Assembly: GCF_001885735.1 (NCBI RefSeq)
Contig: NZ_JXKG01000012.1
Span: 1-64,000, forward strand
Reading direction: 5' to 3'
DNA from: Enterococcus canintestini
GTDB lineage: Bacteria; Bacillota; Bacilli; Lactobacillales; Enterococcaceae
Length of the DNA: 64,000 bases
Part shown: positions 51,526 through 61,530 of the stretch, piece after piece
Layout of the letters: every line of letters starts with the position of its first letter
Position numbering within the stretch: the first letter of the stretch is position 1
Notes under the pieces: generated by a model
The model's input: only the letters and a program-made list of their open reading frames with translations
Told to the model about the DNA's origin: nothing
Database searches by the model: none
Position numbers and translations under genes: made by a program

Positions 51526-51551
51526 GACTGTGACGAGTTTTTGTCACAGTC
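51526..51551 (+). terminator. hairpin between WxL gene and DUF916 gene
   Basis: GACTGTGAC/GTCACAGTC with an eight-base loop. No T-tract follows, so termination would be partial; it shares the GTGAC/GTCAC core with the hairpins at 13644 and 18259. Confidence 0.45.
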
Positions 51552-51573
51552 CCTACATAATGGAGGAATAAAA

Positions 51574-52587
51574 GTGAAGAGCAAGTTATTGATTTGTTTA
51601 CTTTTTGTGACGTTTTTTTTACCAATAAAAGGCTATGCAGCAGAAACAAATAATGTTGATTACAGTGTTGAACCGATTTTACCGACTAACCAAATCGACA
51701 GGGGAAATACATTTTTTGATTTAAAAGTTCAACCGAAAACAGAGCAGAAAATTCAACTGCAAATTAATAATTTTGCCAAAACTGAACAAACCTTTCAAAT
51801 TAGCGTAAACGATGCCAAAACAAATAGTAATTTAGTTATTGATTATAGCCAAAAAAATAAAACACAAACAACTAGTGAAAAGCAATTGTCTGATTGTTTT
51901 AATTATCCCAAAAAAGTAACGATTCCAGCTCAAAAAGCTGGCATTGTTACCCTAACGTTAAAAGTACCAAAAGAAAAATTTGATGGAATTTTACTAGGCG
52001 GGATTCAAATAAAAAAAGATTCAAATGCCAAAAAAACTAAAATTAATGGTATTACGACCGATTATGATTATATTGTCGGGGTAATGTTAAGTGAAACAGA
52101 CAAAGTAATTACACCAAAGTTAACGTTGGAAAGTATTAAACCAGATGTCATTCATAATAATGCTGGCATAAAAGTGACACTTAAAAATAGTCAGCCGATT
52201 AATCTTACCGCAGTCAAAATGCAAGGCAATATTTATAAAGCAGAAAAAAAAGAGCCCGTTATTACCCGTGTCATTGAAAAAGGCAGTATAGCGCCTGCCA
52301 CTACTTTTGATTTGGCTTTTTATAACGGACAGCAAGGCACAACTAAACCGCTTAAAGCGGGAAAATATCGGCTTGAGCTAACTTTTCAAGATGAAAAAAA
52401 ACACCGGTGGGATTTCAAAAGTGACTTTACTATCAGCAAAAAGCAGGCTGAAGTGATAAATAATCAAGTCTTCGTTGTAAAAAAAGACAATACTCTTTTA
52501 TATATTGTGATTGGAATTTTATTGGCTTTGTTATTTGTGGTTATTTTGCTGTGGTTAAAGCATCGAAAAAAGAATGAAGCTGAATGA
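51574..52587 (+). CDS. DUF916/DUF3324 WxL-complex membrane protein
   Basis: 337 residues from GTG 51574, which follows aatggagg. Signal peptide, an N-terminal DUF916 Ig-like domain (YSVEPILPTNQIDRGNTFFD, GTVTLTLKVP-like strand), a DUF3324 domain (about 165-295), and one C-terminal membrane helix (LLYIVIGILLALLFVVIL) with a basic tail. These proteins bind peptidoglycan and tether WxL partners, forming the core of the surface complex. Confidence 0.9.
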   Translation: MKSKLLICLLFVTFFLPIKGYAAETNNVDYSVEPILPTNQIDRGNTFFDLKVQPKTEQKIQLQINNFAKTEQTFQISVNDAKTNSNLVIDYSQKNKTQTTSEKQLSDCFNYPKKVTIPAQKAGIVTLTLKVPKEKFDGILLGGIQIKKDSNAKKTKINGITTDYDYIVGVMLSETDKVITPKLTLESIKPDVIHNNAGIKVTLKNSQPINLTAVKMQGNIYKAEKKEPVITRVIEKGSIAPATTFDLAFYNGQQGTTKPLKAGKYRLELTFQDEKKHRWDFKSDFTISKKQAEVINNQVFVVKKDNTLLYIVIGILLALLFVVILLWLKHRKKNEAE

Positions 52588-52728
52588 AAAATAGGTTAAA
52601 GAATGTTTTCTTAACTTACATGGATATAAGTTTCTCACTTTTGTAACGAATATGTGGATTTCCTCTTGGACTACACTGGACTAAGTTATATTTTTACTAA
52701 AATTTTGATGGAAAAGGAAAATATCAAC

Positions 52729-54324
52729 ATGAAAATATTTAACAAAATGAATGGATTGAAGCGTATTTTTACTATTGGGGTCAGTTGTGGAATTATACTA
52801 AATGTCTTTGCTCCTGCTTTTGTTGTGCGTGCGGATAGTCAAAGTACACAGACGGCACAGGAGACTTCTATCGCAACTGATTCTTTGGCGTCTCAAAAGG
52901 AAAGTGACTTAAATTCTACAGTAGAAGAGGCACGTATTTGGATTCCCAATGAAACAGTGCGACAAGCCATTAATAAAGCACTTAAACGAACAATCGATAT
53001 TAATACGTATTCACCAACCAAAAGTGAACTAGCGTCTATTAAAGGCGACTTTAGACTAGACTTTAAAGATCCGGTCGATTCCCTTGAAGGTATTCAATAT
53101 TTGACTGGAATTTCTAGTTTATACACGACAAATACAAAAATTCTCAATGAAGAAGAGTTAAGTAAAATTGGTGAGCTAACACAGTTAACGTATTTGAGTA
53201 TGGGCAATAGTAATCTCACTTCTATTGCTTTTGTCAAAAACCTAACAAATTTGACGGGAATGGTTTTACCAAATAATGCTGTAAGAGATGTAAGTTTCAG
53301 TCATGATTTTTATTATTCAAATAACCGCAAATAGTACAATTTTCAATCGCAACAAATTGAGGAGACAATTGAAACAACCCAAACAAGTAATGTGACTATT
53401 CCTGAATTAAAAGTGATCGGTGTTAATAATAATCAAGTTTCTTTTGAGGGATTTGCTATTAATAGCTCAAATAATCCCAATCATGTCGAAAATAATTTTA
53501 TAATCGATAATTTAAAACCAGGTGAAGTGAAAAAATTTACTTATCGTTTTGCGGATAGAATCATCAATCACGCCGGTGCTTTTAGCGGGACGGTCACAAT
53601 AACGGTCAAAAATACTTTAGAAGAAGCCATGCCTTTGACAGTGAAGTATCAAGATGTTAATGGGAATCAGATTGCTGAAGATCAAGTGATAAACGGTTAT
53701 ATTGGTGATTCATATGATGTTTCTACAGAAAAGTATAATTTAAAAATTGATGGCTACACTTTAAAAGAAGTACAGGGGAGTCCCAATGGTATTTTGGCAG
53801 AGACGCCCCAAACTGTTACTTACATTTATGAAAAAAATGCAACGAAGGCAAAAGATGTTGTTGTTCACTACCAAGACGCAAACGGTAGTAAAATCGCTGA
53901 TGATCAATTTTTTTCTGGGAATGTGAATGCTCCTTATGACGTATCGACAAAAGAATATCAGCTTGAAATATCTGGCTATACATTAGAAAAAGTTGTAGGT
54001 AGTGTAACAGGCTTTTTATCTGAAGAAGAGCAAACCGTGACGTATGTGTATAGCAAACTTTCTGATAATGAAAAAAATGAAGATGACTCTGCCACTATTG
54101 GTAAAGATAAAATACCAGTTAATCAAGCTGAAACACCAAAAAATAAAGGTAAAACAATAATGACGAAAAATAAAACCACAGTCAGCAAAGATAAATCTTC
54201 TCTGACTGCGGATAAATTGCCCAAAACAGGGGAAATAATGAACCATAGTTGGGTTATAATTGGTCTTTTGGTAATTATCGTGGCTTTCTTTATCGCAGTA
54301 ATCAAACACAAACGTAAAAAATAG
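52729..54324 (+). pseudogene. internalin-like MucBP LPxTG protein interrupted by an amber stop
   Basis: Signal peptide, a short leucine-rich segment (about 95-195: LTQLTYLSMGNSNLTSI, NLTNLTGMVLPNNAV), then TAG at 53332-53334. The same frame continues without gap through an Ig-like part, two MucBP repeats (PLTVKYQDVNGNQIAEDQ and VVVHYQDANGSKIADDQ) and an LPKTGE sorting signal with membrane helix and KRKK. A single base change therefore splits a 531-codon gene. The downstream part has no signal peptide, so it would not reach the wall. Sequencing error or natural variation cannot be told apart here. Confidence 0.82.
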
Positions 54325-54365
54325 CAGTGTAATAAAATGAATACCAGTGCAATATTCCTAATTTT

Positions 54366-54412
54366 AAGATAGATGAACAGGCAGAGATGTCTTTTCATCT
54401 ATCTTTTTTATT
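54366..54412. terminator. bidirectional terminator between convergent units
   Basis: AAGATAGATGAA pairs with TTCATCTATCTT, followed by a T-run; on the minus strand an A/T-rich tail serves the GH8 unit. Confidence 0.75.
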
Positions 54413-55522
54413 TATTATACATTTCTAAAACAGCTAGAACTTTAAGGGTTTCATCATAATAATTTTTTCCTTGAATAGGCTCTTCAATCACCCATTTTTG
54501 CGAAGTGACAAGACCGCTATAAGGTTCATCTTTGTAGGCAGCAGCTAAAACTGGAGCAGAAAAACTTTGATTTTGGTAATCAACTAGTGCTTTTCCTTTC
54601 AATGTGTAGCCAGCATAAACAAATTTTTGTTCAGTAAAGAAGTCCAACATTTTATTTAAAATAGGTGTCAGCTTCTCGTTATCCGATTGCATTAGGCGTA
54701 ATGGGATCCGACAAGCATTTGCTGAATAATCACCATCAAATTGATTGTTAATTTGATTCGGTTTTGCTGGTATCAAAGTGTTATCTGTTTTTATCCAAGC
54801 AAAATCAGGTATGAGGCCAGTTTTTGTTTGTTTGCTTAAAATTTGGAGCAATTCAATTCCTCGGGTATTCATTCATCCCAAAATGGATCTTTGGTAAAAT
54901 GGTAAAAATCACTAAAATAAGCTGGCATAATATCAGAAGGACGTAAAATTGTACTAGCTTTTTGATCAACTGTGGCCCAATCACCTACCGTTAAAAAGCC
55001 GGTGGTCGCATTATAATTATATTGTTTGATATCAGCTAAAAGATTTCTTGCCGCATCTGCGTAGTCGTGTTTACTTTTCGGCCATAATTTGCTTGCTTTA
55101 ATTAGACTATAAGCGATATCCAAATCACCATCGGTAGCATTGTGCAAACTATCAGACTGCCATTTATTTTTTGTTTGGCTTTGGCGCCACTGCATGAGAT
55201 GATTGCCTTTACCAATTTGGTAGTGGGTATAGTAAGTATAAAGGGCATTAAAATCGTCTTGGGTTGCAAAACCTTTTTCAGCCGCTAAAGTCGTGATAAC
55301 CATCCCATAACCTTGTGCTTCAGAAAGCGCTGTTTGCTTAGTTGTGCCGGTATTAACAAACGCACCTTCTTTTGTAGAAACGATGTAGTGATCTTTCCAG
55401 TTTTGATAAATCTCGACTTGAATATTGTGTTCATTATCTGCGATGGTTCGAAATAAAATCGCAACATAAGAGGCTAATAATAAAATTGCTACGCCCCATA
55501 ATAATAATGGCTTTTGTTTCAT
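54408..55522 (-). pseudogene. GH8 glycoside hydrolase split by a frameshift
   Basis: The upstream part (54869-55522, 217 residues) has an N-terminal membrane anchor and GH8 features: LSEAQGYGMVITTLAA with the catalytic Glu and NATDGDLDIAYSLI with the Asp. It ends FTKDPFWDE-stop. The rest of the domain (54408-54872, 154 residues: SANACRIPLRLMQSD and a C-terminal helix) lies in the -1 frame, overlapping by four bases in GATGAATGAAT. The second start has no ribosome-binding site. Loss of one A would explain it. The intact enzyme would trim a beta-glucan or PNAG-like polymer made by the neighbouring synthase. Confidence 0.8.
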
Positions 55523-55551
55523 TGTTGACCTCTACTTTCTAAAAAATATTC

Positions 55552-56862
55552 TTAGTCATTAAAACGCTGTGTCTTATACCATTTAGTTCCGTCGCGTTTA
55601 AAAATTCGATCTAACATCAGAGAAAAAAAGGCAACAACAGATACAGCTAAAAATAGTTGGGAATAAGTGAAATAAGAGGCAACCGAGTATAAAAAGTTTT
55701 CCGTTGTTGCCTGCCCATATTGACTTACTAAAGCAACGTTAATTTGCAGTAAATAAATGGCAAACATTAAAGCCCAGTTGACCAGTAAGATTGCAGCAAT
55801 TTGACGATTCCCACCGCCAAAAGTAAAAGGTACTGGTAAGTTTAGATGGAAAAAATTGAGCAATGTCGTAATCAAATTGGTCCAAAAAATAAGGGTCGAA
55901 ACGACAATGGCACAATTAAACCAAAAGAAGGTATTGATATAGTAAAAAATTTCCCATTTAATGCGCCAATTACTACGGTCAAATAAGTGTTTTAAATTAC
56001 CTGTAATAACTTCATAATTTCCTTTAGCCCAACGCTTGCGTTGGTTGTAGTAAACATTTATAGTTTCGGGTTCTTGTTGAAAGGCTTCTGATTGGGCTGC
56101 AAGGGCAATTAATTCTCCCTGTTCCATGATTTTAAAAGATAATGCGGTATCTTCTGTTAAGGCGCCGTTATCCCAACCACCGATTTTTTTGACATAATCT
56201 TTTTTGATAATAAAGTTAGTCCCTGGAATGTGCCCAATTTTAAAAAGTTCCCACAGTCCTGTATGTTGAATACGTTGGGTGGTCACGACTTCTAAATTAA
56301 TGCAACGAGTCAAAAAATTTTGTTTATAGTTCCGTGTTTTATTACGGCCGAAAACTGCAGCGTAACGTTTAGGATCTTCTAGTGCTTTTTTGACAAGAAA
56401 ATATAAAGCATTTTGTTCGGGCATCGCATCAGCATCATAGACACATAACCAATCACCTTTTGCCCTTTTTAGCGCATCGTTTAAAACACCGGATTTTCCG
56501 CCTGTTCCTGTTCGCTCAATGATCTGAATATCATGATTTGAAAATTGCGGTAAATTTTTAACACTCATCGCTTCAGCATAGGTATTATCCGTACAATTAT
56601 CGGCAAAAACTAAAAATTCCAACCGATTGACAGGGTAATTTAAGCGCAAAATGGACTGAACGGTATCTTTAATCACAATTTCTTCATTGTGAGCAGGTAC
56701 GACAACGGTGATTAAAGGATATTCTTTTAACGGTTCTAAAAAGCGCTTTGGTGGCTTTAAATTTTTTAATAGGAATTTAATTGCACCAAAAACTGTCATC
56801 AAAGAAAAGAAGACAGAAATCCAAATTGAAACAATCGTAAAAATCATGAGTCCCTTAGCCAT
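55552..56862 (-). CDS. membrane GT2 polysaccharide synthase
   Basis: 436 residues. One N-terminal helix, a GT2 domain (about 50-290), and three or four C-terminal helices. Motifs: VVPAHNEEIVIKD, VYDADAMPEQN (D,D), TEDTALSFKIM (catalytic ED) and QRKRWAKGN (QxxRW). This is a processive BcsA/IcaA-like synthase without PilZ domain. With a GH8 and a degenerate GGDEF protein it resembles the Pss exopolysaccharide cluster of Listeria. Its start overlaps the end of a 45-residue gene. Confidence 0.9.
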   Translation of the reverse strand: MAKGLMIFTIVSIWISVFFSLMTVFGAIKFLLKNLKPPKRFLEPLKEYPLITVVVPAHNEEIVIKDTVQSILRLNYPVNRLEFLVFADNCTDNTYAEAMSVKNLPQFSNHDIQIIERTGTGGKSGVLNDALKRAKGDWLCVYDADAMPEQNALYFLVKKALEDPKRYAAVFGRNKTRNYKQNFLTRCINLEVVTTQRIQHTGLWELFKIGHIPGTNFIIKKDYVKKIGGWDNGALTEDTALSFKIMEQGELIALAAQSEAFQQEPETINVYYNQRKRWAKGNYEVITGNLKHLFDRSNWRIKWEIFYYINTFFWFNCAIVVSTLIFWTNLITTLLNFFHLNLPVPFTFGGGNRQIAAILLVNWALMFAIYLLQINVALVSQYGQATTENFLYSVASYFTYSQLFLAVSVVAFFSLMLDRIFKRDGTKWYKTQRFND

Positions 56863-56992
56863 TTAAGTTCCTCCTTTTAAAATATTTCCAGACTCTTGAT
56901 TGAATAATTAAAGCTGAAATAAAAAGAGCGACGGTTGCAATGAAAAATAAAATAGTAACCATAATACTCAACCAATAAAAAATATTTAACAA
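56855..56992 (-). CDS. 45-residue single-helix membrane protein of the polysaccharide cluster
   Basis: MLNIFYWLSIMVTILFFIAT..., ending SRVWKYFKRRNLNG. One hydrophobic helix (about 5-30) and a basic cytoplasmic tail. The start is TTG 56992, eight bases from AAGGAG, and the stop overlaps the start of the GT2 synthase by eight bases, so the genes are translationally coupled. Position between GGDEF and GT2 genes suggests a small subunit of the synthase. No family is recognised. Easily overlooked because of its size and TTG start. Confidence 0.65.
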   Translation of the reverse strand: MLNIFYWLSIMVTILFFIATVALFISALIIQSRVWKYFKRRNLNG

Positions 56993-57004
56993 GCCTCTCA
57001 CTCC

Positions 57005-57862
57005 TTAAACGATGTATTCTGCCATTAAATCTGTTTCCGCTCTGCGATTTAATCTTCCTAAAACTTGTTCTGCTGTTAGTTGTGAATCTCGTTGTAACAC
57101 AATCATACTTTGGCGAATTGTGATATCTTGCTGGTGATTAAAAGGAATCAGCATTAATTGTGTTTTGGTAATTTGATTTAAAGTCTCAGTCTCTGCACTA
57201 CATTGATTGTTAAAAAGGGGAGAGATAACAATAAATGTTCCTTCGTCTACATAAAAAAGTTGTTCTTCTGGCAAACGAATAATTTCTAAGTCGTCGGCTA
57301 AACTAAGCAGTAGTTCGTTGGTTTTACTTTCACTTTGATAACGATATTGGTCTAGATTATCAACATAAAACATGGAAATTGCTAAAGAACGATTGAGTTT
57401 GGGTTGAATTGTCATCGTATTTAAAAACTTATCATAGCGTTCAATAAATTTATTCATCGTACCAAGTCCAGTTAGGGCATCGGTATTTTGTAAAAAAGTC
57501 GCAATTTCTTTACGGCTACTAATCAGCCGTTTGCGTAAAAAGATATCGGTTTTGATGAAATAACCGGCAATTGTAAAGGTCGGAACAATAATAATCAGAT
57601 AAATTTTTAACCAGCCACTCATAACAACAGGGAAAAAGTAAAGTATAAAACTACCAATAGCAATCATAAACATCGTAATAATGACTACAAAAAGAGAGTT
57701 CCCCATCATTCCGAATAAAATGCCTAAAAAGACGAGCAAATTTGCATAGTAAAAAGTCTGGCGATCGACAAAATTATATAAAAGCATATTTTGGATCAAA
57801 CTAAGCACCATTAAAAGTAAGACGCCGACTTCTAATGGAATGCGATAACGAATTTTCTTCAC
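57005..57862 (-). CDS. membrane protein with degenerate GGDEF domain
   Basis: 285 residues. Four or five N-terminal membrane helices (1-110), then a GGDEF-type domain beginning TDALTGLGTMNKFIERYDK. The active-site loop reads YVDEGTFIVISP in place of GGDEF, so cyclase activity is not expected. Comparable degenerate GGDEF membrane proteins (PssE/PssA-like) sit in GT2/GH8 exopolysaccharide clusters. First gene of the leftward cluster; the 45-residue gene begins 13 bases after its stop. Confidence 0.8.
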   Translation of the reverse strand: MKKIRYRIPLEVGVLLLMVLSLIQNMLLYNFVDRQTFYYANLLVFLGILFGMMGNSLFVVIITMFMIAIGSFILYFFPVVMSGWLKIYLIIIVPTFTIAGYFIKTDIFLRKRLISSRKEIATFLQNTDALTGLGTMNKFIERYDKFLNTMTIQPKLNRSLAISMFYVDNLDQYRYQSESKTNELLLSLADDLEIIRLPEEQLFYVDEGTFIVISPLFNNQCSAETETLNQITKTQLMLIPFNHQQDITIRQSMIVLQRDSQLTAEQVLGRLNRRAETDLMAEYIV

Positions 57863-58213
57863 GAATTACACCTCATTTAAAAGTTAGTTGTATTAAAACA
57901 AGCCTACCACAGCCGGTTGCATTCTACCTTTATTTTGTTTATTTTTCAAAACAAATCTATCGAAAATTGAAGATTTTAATTTTTTTTGAATGTTTTCAGA
58001 AAAAGCAAAAATAATTTTGAAGTGCTACATCTTGTCGTTCTGTATTAAAATAAAATGTGATTTAAGTTTGATTTGCTGATATAAACTCAATTTTATCGAC
58101 TTAATACAGAAAATTTAGTTGTACTATTTTTAGGAGTGTGGTAAAAATAAATAAAAAAGCGCTTGCGTGTAAGTTTCGTTGTAAATATAAAGTCCAATGT
58201 GAGGAGTGAGAAA
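57863..58213. other. divergent intergenic region
   Basis: 350 AT-rich bases between the polysaccharide cluster and the amidase gene. Several TATAAT-like stretches are present, but no promoter, operator or hairpin stands out. Directly before the amidase gene is gtgaggag. Confidence 0.4.
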
Positions 58214-59668
58214 ATGAAAGATGCAACAGATTATGCCCTGGCATTAAAAAACGGTACGCTTTCAATTGATGAAGTACTCAAGATAATTGTCCAAAAAGCC
58301 CAAGTAAATAAAGAATTAAATGCTTTTATTCATGATTTTGATATAGACGGTGCAAAGCGTGATTATAAAAAAACAAAAGACGGCATTTTTGGTGGCCTTC
58401 CTGTTCCTTTGAAAATTTTAGGTCAAAACAAAGCGGGATGGCCTGCGACATCTGCTTCGAGAATTTTTAAAGATGCAAAAGCTAGTAAAAGCAACAATTA
58501 TGTGAAAGCTTTGCAAAAAAGTGGATTAACGCCTTTTGGGCAAACCAACGCACCAGAATTTGGTTTTAAAAATATTACTGACCCAACACTTTATGGGCCT
58601 AGTCGCAATCCGTGGAATCTTAGTCATTCACCTGGTGGTTCTAGTGGTGGTGCCGCTGCGGCGGTAGCAGCCGGAATTTTCCCTTTAGCTGGTGCCAGTG
58701 ACGGTGGTGGATCGATTCGCATTCCCGCTTCTTTTAGCGGCTTAATTGGGTTAAAACCAACACGCGGCACAATTCCCACCGGTCCTGATTCATGGCGGGA
58801 TTGGCAGGGTGCGGCGATTAATTTTGCGTTGACTATTTCGATGCGGGATACAGAAAAGCTTTTTTATAGTATTAGAGGGCAACATCCTGCGGCACCTTAT
58901 CAGGCACCACAAAGCGAGTGGGAAAGAAGACCTTTAAAAAATAAATTGAAGATTGCTTACACAACGACTTCTCCTGTGGGCAGTAAAGTATCTCCAGACG
59001 CCAAAAAAGCAGTTGCAGATGCGGTTGTCTTTTTAGAAAAGTTAGGTCATGAAGTGGTAGAAATTAATTATCCCTTAGATGGTCATCGACTTATCTCTGA
59101 TTATTATAAAATGAATGGTGCTGAAACGGCGGCGATGTTTGCCGACATTGAACAAGGTATTGGGCGTGCGGTTACAAAAGAAGATATGGAACCAATGACT
59201 TGGGGCATTTATCAAGCAGGATTAAAGACGCCAGCGGCAAAATATGTCGCCACCTTGCAAAATTGGGATCGCGCTGCCTTTGTGATGGAAGAATTGTTTA
59301 AAAATTACGATTTATTTTTAACACCCACCACAGCTTATTCTGCACCAAAAATTGATGCCAAATTGCAAAGTGAAGTAATTTTTCAAAAGTTAGCTCAGGC
59401 TGAAGAATTAAATGAAATTCAAGCTGATGAATTGGTTTATGAAATGTTTGAAAAAAGTTTAGCATTATCTCCTTTTACGCAATTAGCGAATTTAACCGGG
59501 GAGCCGGCAATTAGTTTGCCAACTTTTATTACGCCAGCAGGGTTACCACTAGGGATTCAGTTTATGGCGGCTAAAGGGCGAGAAGATTTATTGTTTCAAA
59601 TTGGTAAAATTTTTGAATCTGAAGGTCAATTTCGTTTACCAAAAGCTTATCAAAATGAGGCTTTTTAA
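58214..59668 (+). CDS. amidase signature family enzyme
   Basis: 484 residues from ATG 58214. The amidase signature is clear: Lys in [13 protein letters not shown], then [20 protein letters not shown] and [20 protein letters not shown] with the Ser-cisSer-Lys triad. A C-terminal segment [20 protein letters not shown] is also typical. It hydrolyses an amide, possibly an amino-acid amide or similar; it is not part of gatCAB here. Followed by an amino-acid ABC transporter binding protein and permease, which may supply its substrate. Confidence 0.9.
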   Translation: MKDATDYALALKNGTLSIDEVLKIIVQKAQVNKELNAFIHDFDIDGAKRDYKKTKDGIFGGLPVPLKILGQNKAGWPATSASRIFKDAKASKSNNYVKALQKSGLTPFGQTNAPEFGFKNITDPTLYGPSRNPWNLSHSPGGSSGGAAAAVAAGIFPLAGASDGGGSIRIPASFSGLIGLKPTRGTIPTGPDSWRDWQGAAINFALTISMRDTEKLFYSIRGQHPAAPYQAPQSEWERRPLKNKLKIAYTTTSPVGSKVSPDAKKAVADAVVFLEKLGHEVVEINYPLDGHRLISDYYKMNGAETAAMFADIEQGIGRAVTKEDMEPMTWGIYQAGLKTPAAKYVATLQNWDRAAFVMEELFKNYDLFLTPTTAYSAPKIDAKLQSEVIFQKLAQAEELNEIQADELVYEMFEKSLALSPFTQLANLTGEPAISLPTFITPAGLPLGIQFMAAKGREDLLFQIGKIFESEGQFRLPKAYQNEAF

Positions 59669-59698
59669 ATAAAATATAAGAATTACAGGGGGAAGACA

Positions 59699-60547
59699 AT
59701 GAAAAAATGGGCAACAATAATGGTAGTAGCAATCAGTGGGGTAGTTTTAACTGCATGTAGCAGTAATGAAACAAAAGCAAAGACAGTCAAAGATACTAGT
59801 TGGAGTAAAGTTGAAAAGGATAAAACCTTAACCGTAGCTACTTCTGGTACGTTATTTCCATCTTCTTATTACAATGATAAAAATGAATTGAATGGCTATG
59901 ACGTGGATATTGCCAAAGAAGTAGGCAAACGTTTAGGGGTCGAAGTTGTCTTTAAAGAATATAATGTGGATGGTCAGATTGCTTCGATTAATCGTAATGA
60001 AGCAGATTTTGCCGCTAATGATTTTGGCTTGTCAAAAGAGCGGGCCAAGAAATTTTCTTTATCTGTACCGATTAAATATTCTTTTGATAGCATGATTGTT
60101 AGAAAAAGCGATGATTCAGGCATTCATTCTCTTGAGGATTTAAAAGGGAAAAAAGCAGCGGGGGAACCTAACACTAGTTACATGAAAATCGCTGAAAAAT
60201 ATGGTGCAACACCAGTAACTTATGATAATGCTACCAACGATCAATATTTAACCGACGTTGCAAATGGTCGGACTGATGTTATTTTAAATGATTACTATTT
60301 ACAAAAAATGTCTGTTGCTGCGCTACCAGATATTCCTGTGAAAATTTTAGAAGATGTGTATTTCAACGCTAATCATACCGGTTTTTTATTTGTTAAAGAT
60401 CACAAAGCGTTAAAAGCTAAAGTTGATGCGGCATTAAAGGAAATGCAAAAAGACGGCACTTTGAAAAAAATCTCTGAAGCGTATTTCCAAACCGATGTTT
60501 CAGTTAAACCAAAACAAGAAATTAAAGAAACGGTGTCAGCGGATTAA
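59699..60547 (+). CDS. amino-acid ABC transporter substrate-binding lipoprotein
   Basis: 282 residues. Lipoprotein signal with lipobox LTAC (Cys20). SBP_bac_3 features: LTVATSGTLFPSSYYNDKNE, LNGYDVDIAKEVGKRLGVEV, DFAANDFGLSKERAKKFSLS. It binds a polar amino acid outside the membrane. Its stop shares a base with the permease start. No ATPase gene follows; one from elsewhere must serve. Confidence 0.92.
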   Translation: MKKWATIMVVAISGVVLTACSSNETKAKTVKDTSWSKVEKDKTLTVATSGTLFPSSYYNDKNELNGYDVDIAKEVGKRLGVEVVFKEYNVDGQIASINRNEADFAANDFGLSKERAKKFSLSVPIKYSFDSMIVRKSDDSGIHSLEDLKGKKAAGEPNTSYMKIAEKYGATPVTYDNATNDQYLTDVANGRTDVILNDYYLQKMSVAALPDIPVKILEDVYFNANHTGFLFVKDHKALKAKVDAALKEMQKDGTLKKISEAYFQTDVSVKPKQEIKETVSAD

Positions 60548-61215
60548 TGTATATCCCAAAACTTGATTTTCCTTTAATGATAGAGTCGTTACCGTTTGTT
60601 CTACAAGGATTACGCTATACGTTAGGAATTAGTATTTTAACGTTTTTATTAGGTAATATCATTGGGATTTGTTTAACGGTACTTTCTTTTTTGAAAAGTA
60701 AACTATTGCGTCATTTCATTCGCTTTTATATTTCTTTTTTAAGGGGAGTGCCAGCGTTAGTTTTGTTATTTTTACTCTACTTTGGGCTACCTTATCAACT
60801 GCCTGCGCTGAGTGCGACGATTATTTGTTTTAGTTTAACCAGTAGCGCGTTTATCGCAGAAATTTATCGCGGGGCAATTACTGGAGTTGATCGGGGACAA
60901 TGGGATGCAGCCTATGCGACGGGCTTAAATTTTTGGCAAACGATGTATTTGATTGTTTTACCGCAAGCTTTTCGTCTGTCAGTTCCGGCTTTAGGCAATG
61001 TCGCGATGGATTTAGTTAAAGGAACTTCACTAGCAGCTATGATTACGATTCCGGATATTTTTCAAAAAGCTAAAATTGTTGGCGGGCGGACGTTTGATTA
61101 TATGTCAATGTATATTCTGGTAGCTGTCATTTATTGGCTTTTGTGTATTTTGATTGGCATTGGTCAAAAACAGTTAGAAAAATATTTCCAAAAACGTTTT
61201 GGCGCTATGATTTAA
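60547..61215 (+). CDS. amino-acid ABC transporter permease
   Basis: 222 residues, five or so membrane helices with the HisM/GlnP-type EAA loop in GAITGVDRGQWDAAYATGLN and FWQTMYLIVLPQAFRLSVPA. Polar amino acid uptake with the binding protein upstream. Start overlaps that gene by one base. Normally an ATP-binding gene follows; none does. Confidence 0.92.
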   Translation: MYIPKLDFPLMIESLPFVLQGLRYTLGISILTFLLGNIIGICLTVLSFLKSKLLRHFIRFYISFLRGVPALVLLFLLYFGLPYQLPALSATIICFSLTSSAFIAEIYRGAITGVDRGQWDAAYATGLNFWQTMYLIVLPQAFRLSVPALGNVAMDLVKGTSLAAMITIPDIFQKAKIVGGRTFDYMSMYILVAVIYWLLCILIGIGQKQLEKYFQKRFGAMI

Positions 61216-61389
61216 GCGTAAAAGCGGATGGATAAAGCTTTTTTAGGAATACGGCCTTATCTAAAAAGGATGATTAAAAGTACAAGAAAACAACTATTTT
61301 TTAATATTTATGAAGAAAATACTTGTGTAATTTTTTAGAACCTGCTATTCTTTGTGTAACGTTTACAAAAAATTGGGAAGGAGGAAAGC

Positions 61390-61470
61390 ATGATGATTAA
61401 ATTAACAAAAAAAGAATTGACCCTATTCATCGCAAATAATTCCTTACTCCCGTATGATATTTCCAATTAG
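61390..61470 (+). CDS. leader peptide before the ABC exporter genes
   Basis: 26 residues, MMIKLTKKELTLFIANNSLL then PYDISN. ATG 61390 has an excellent ribosome-binding site (gggaaggagg). It ends at TAG 61468-61470, 24 bases before a terminator hairpin, and 144 bases before a multidrug-type ABC exporter gene. This is the layout of a ribosome-controlled attenuator, as with BmrB before bmrCD in Bacillus. The peptide is unlikely to have a function of its own. Confidence 0.65.
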   Translation: MMIKLTKKELTLFIANNSLLPYDISN

Positions 61471-61493
61471 CTAAGTTGCTGAATTAACACTCA

Positions 61494-61530
61494 GACTCTG
61501 CCCTTGGTATACACGGGTAGAGTCTTTTTT
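61494..61530 (+). terminator. attenuator hairpin before the ABC exporter genes
   Basis: GACTCTGCCC (61494-61503) pairs with GGGTAGAGTC (61515-61524), followed by six T. A competing partner for its 3' arm lies inside the leader peptide gene: CTCCCGTAT at 61447-61455 can pair partly with ATACACGGGTAG. Ribosome position on the leader could therefore decide between terminator and read-through. Confidence 0.72.

Noticed and set aside
54869-54872. Programmed -1 frameshift in the GH8 gene
   Set aside because: No X-XXY-YYZ slippery heptamer lies at the junction and no downstream structure is evident; GH8 enzymes are not known to use frameshifting. A one-base loss is simpler.
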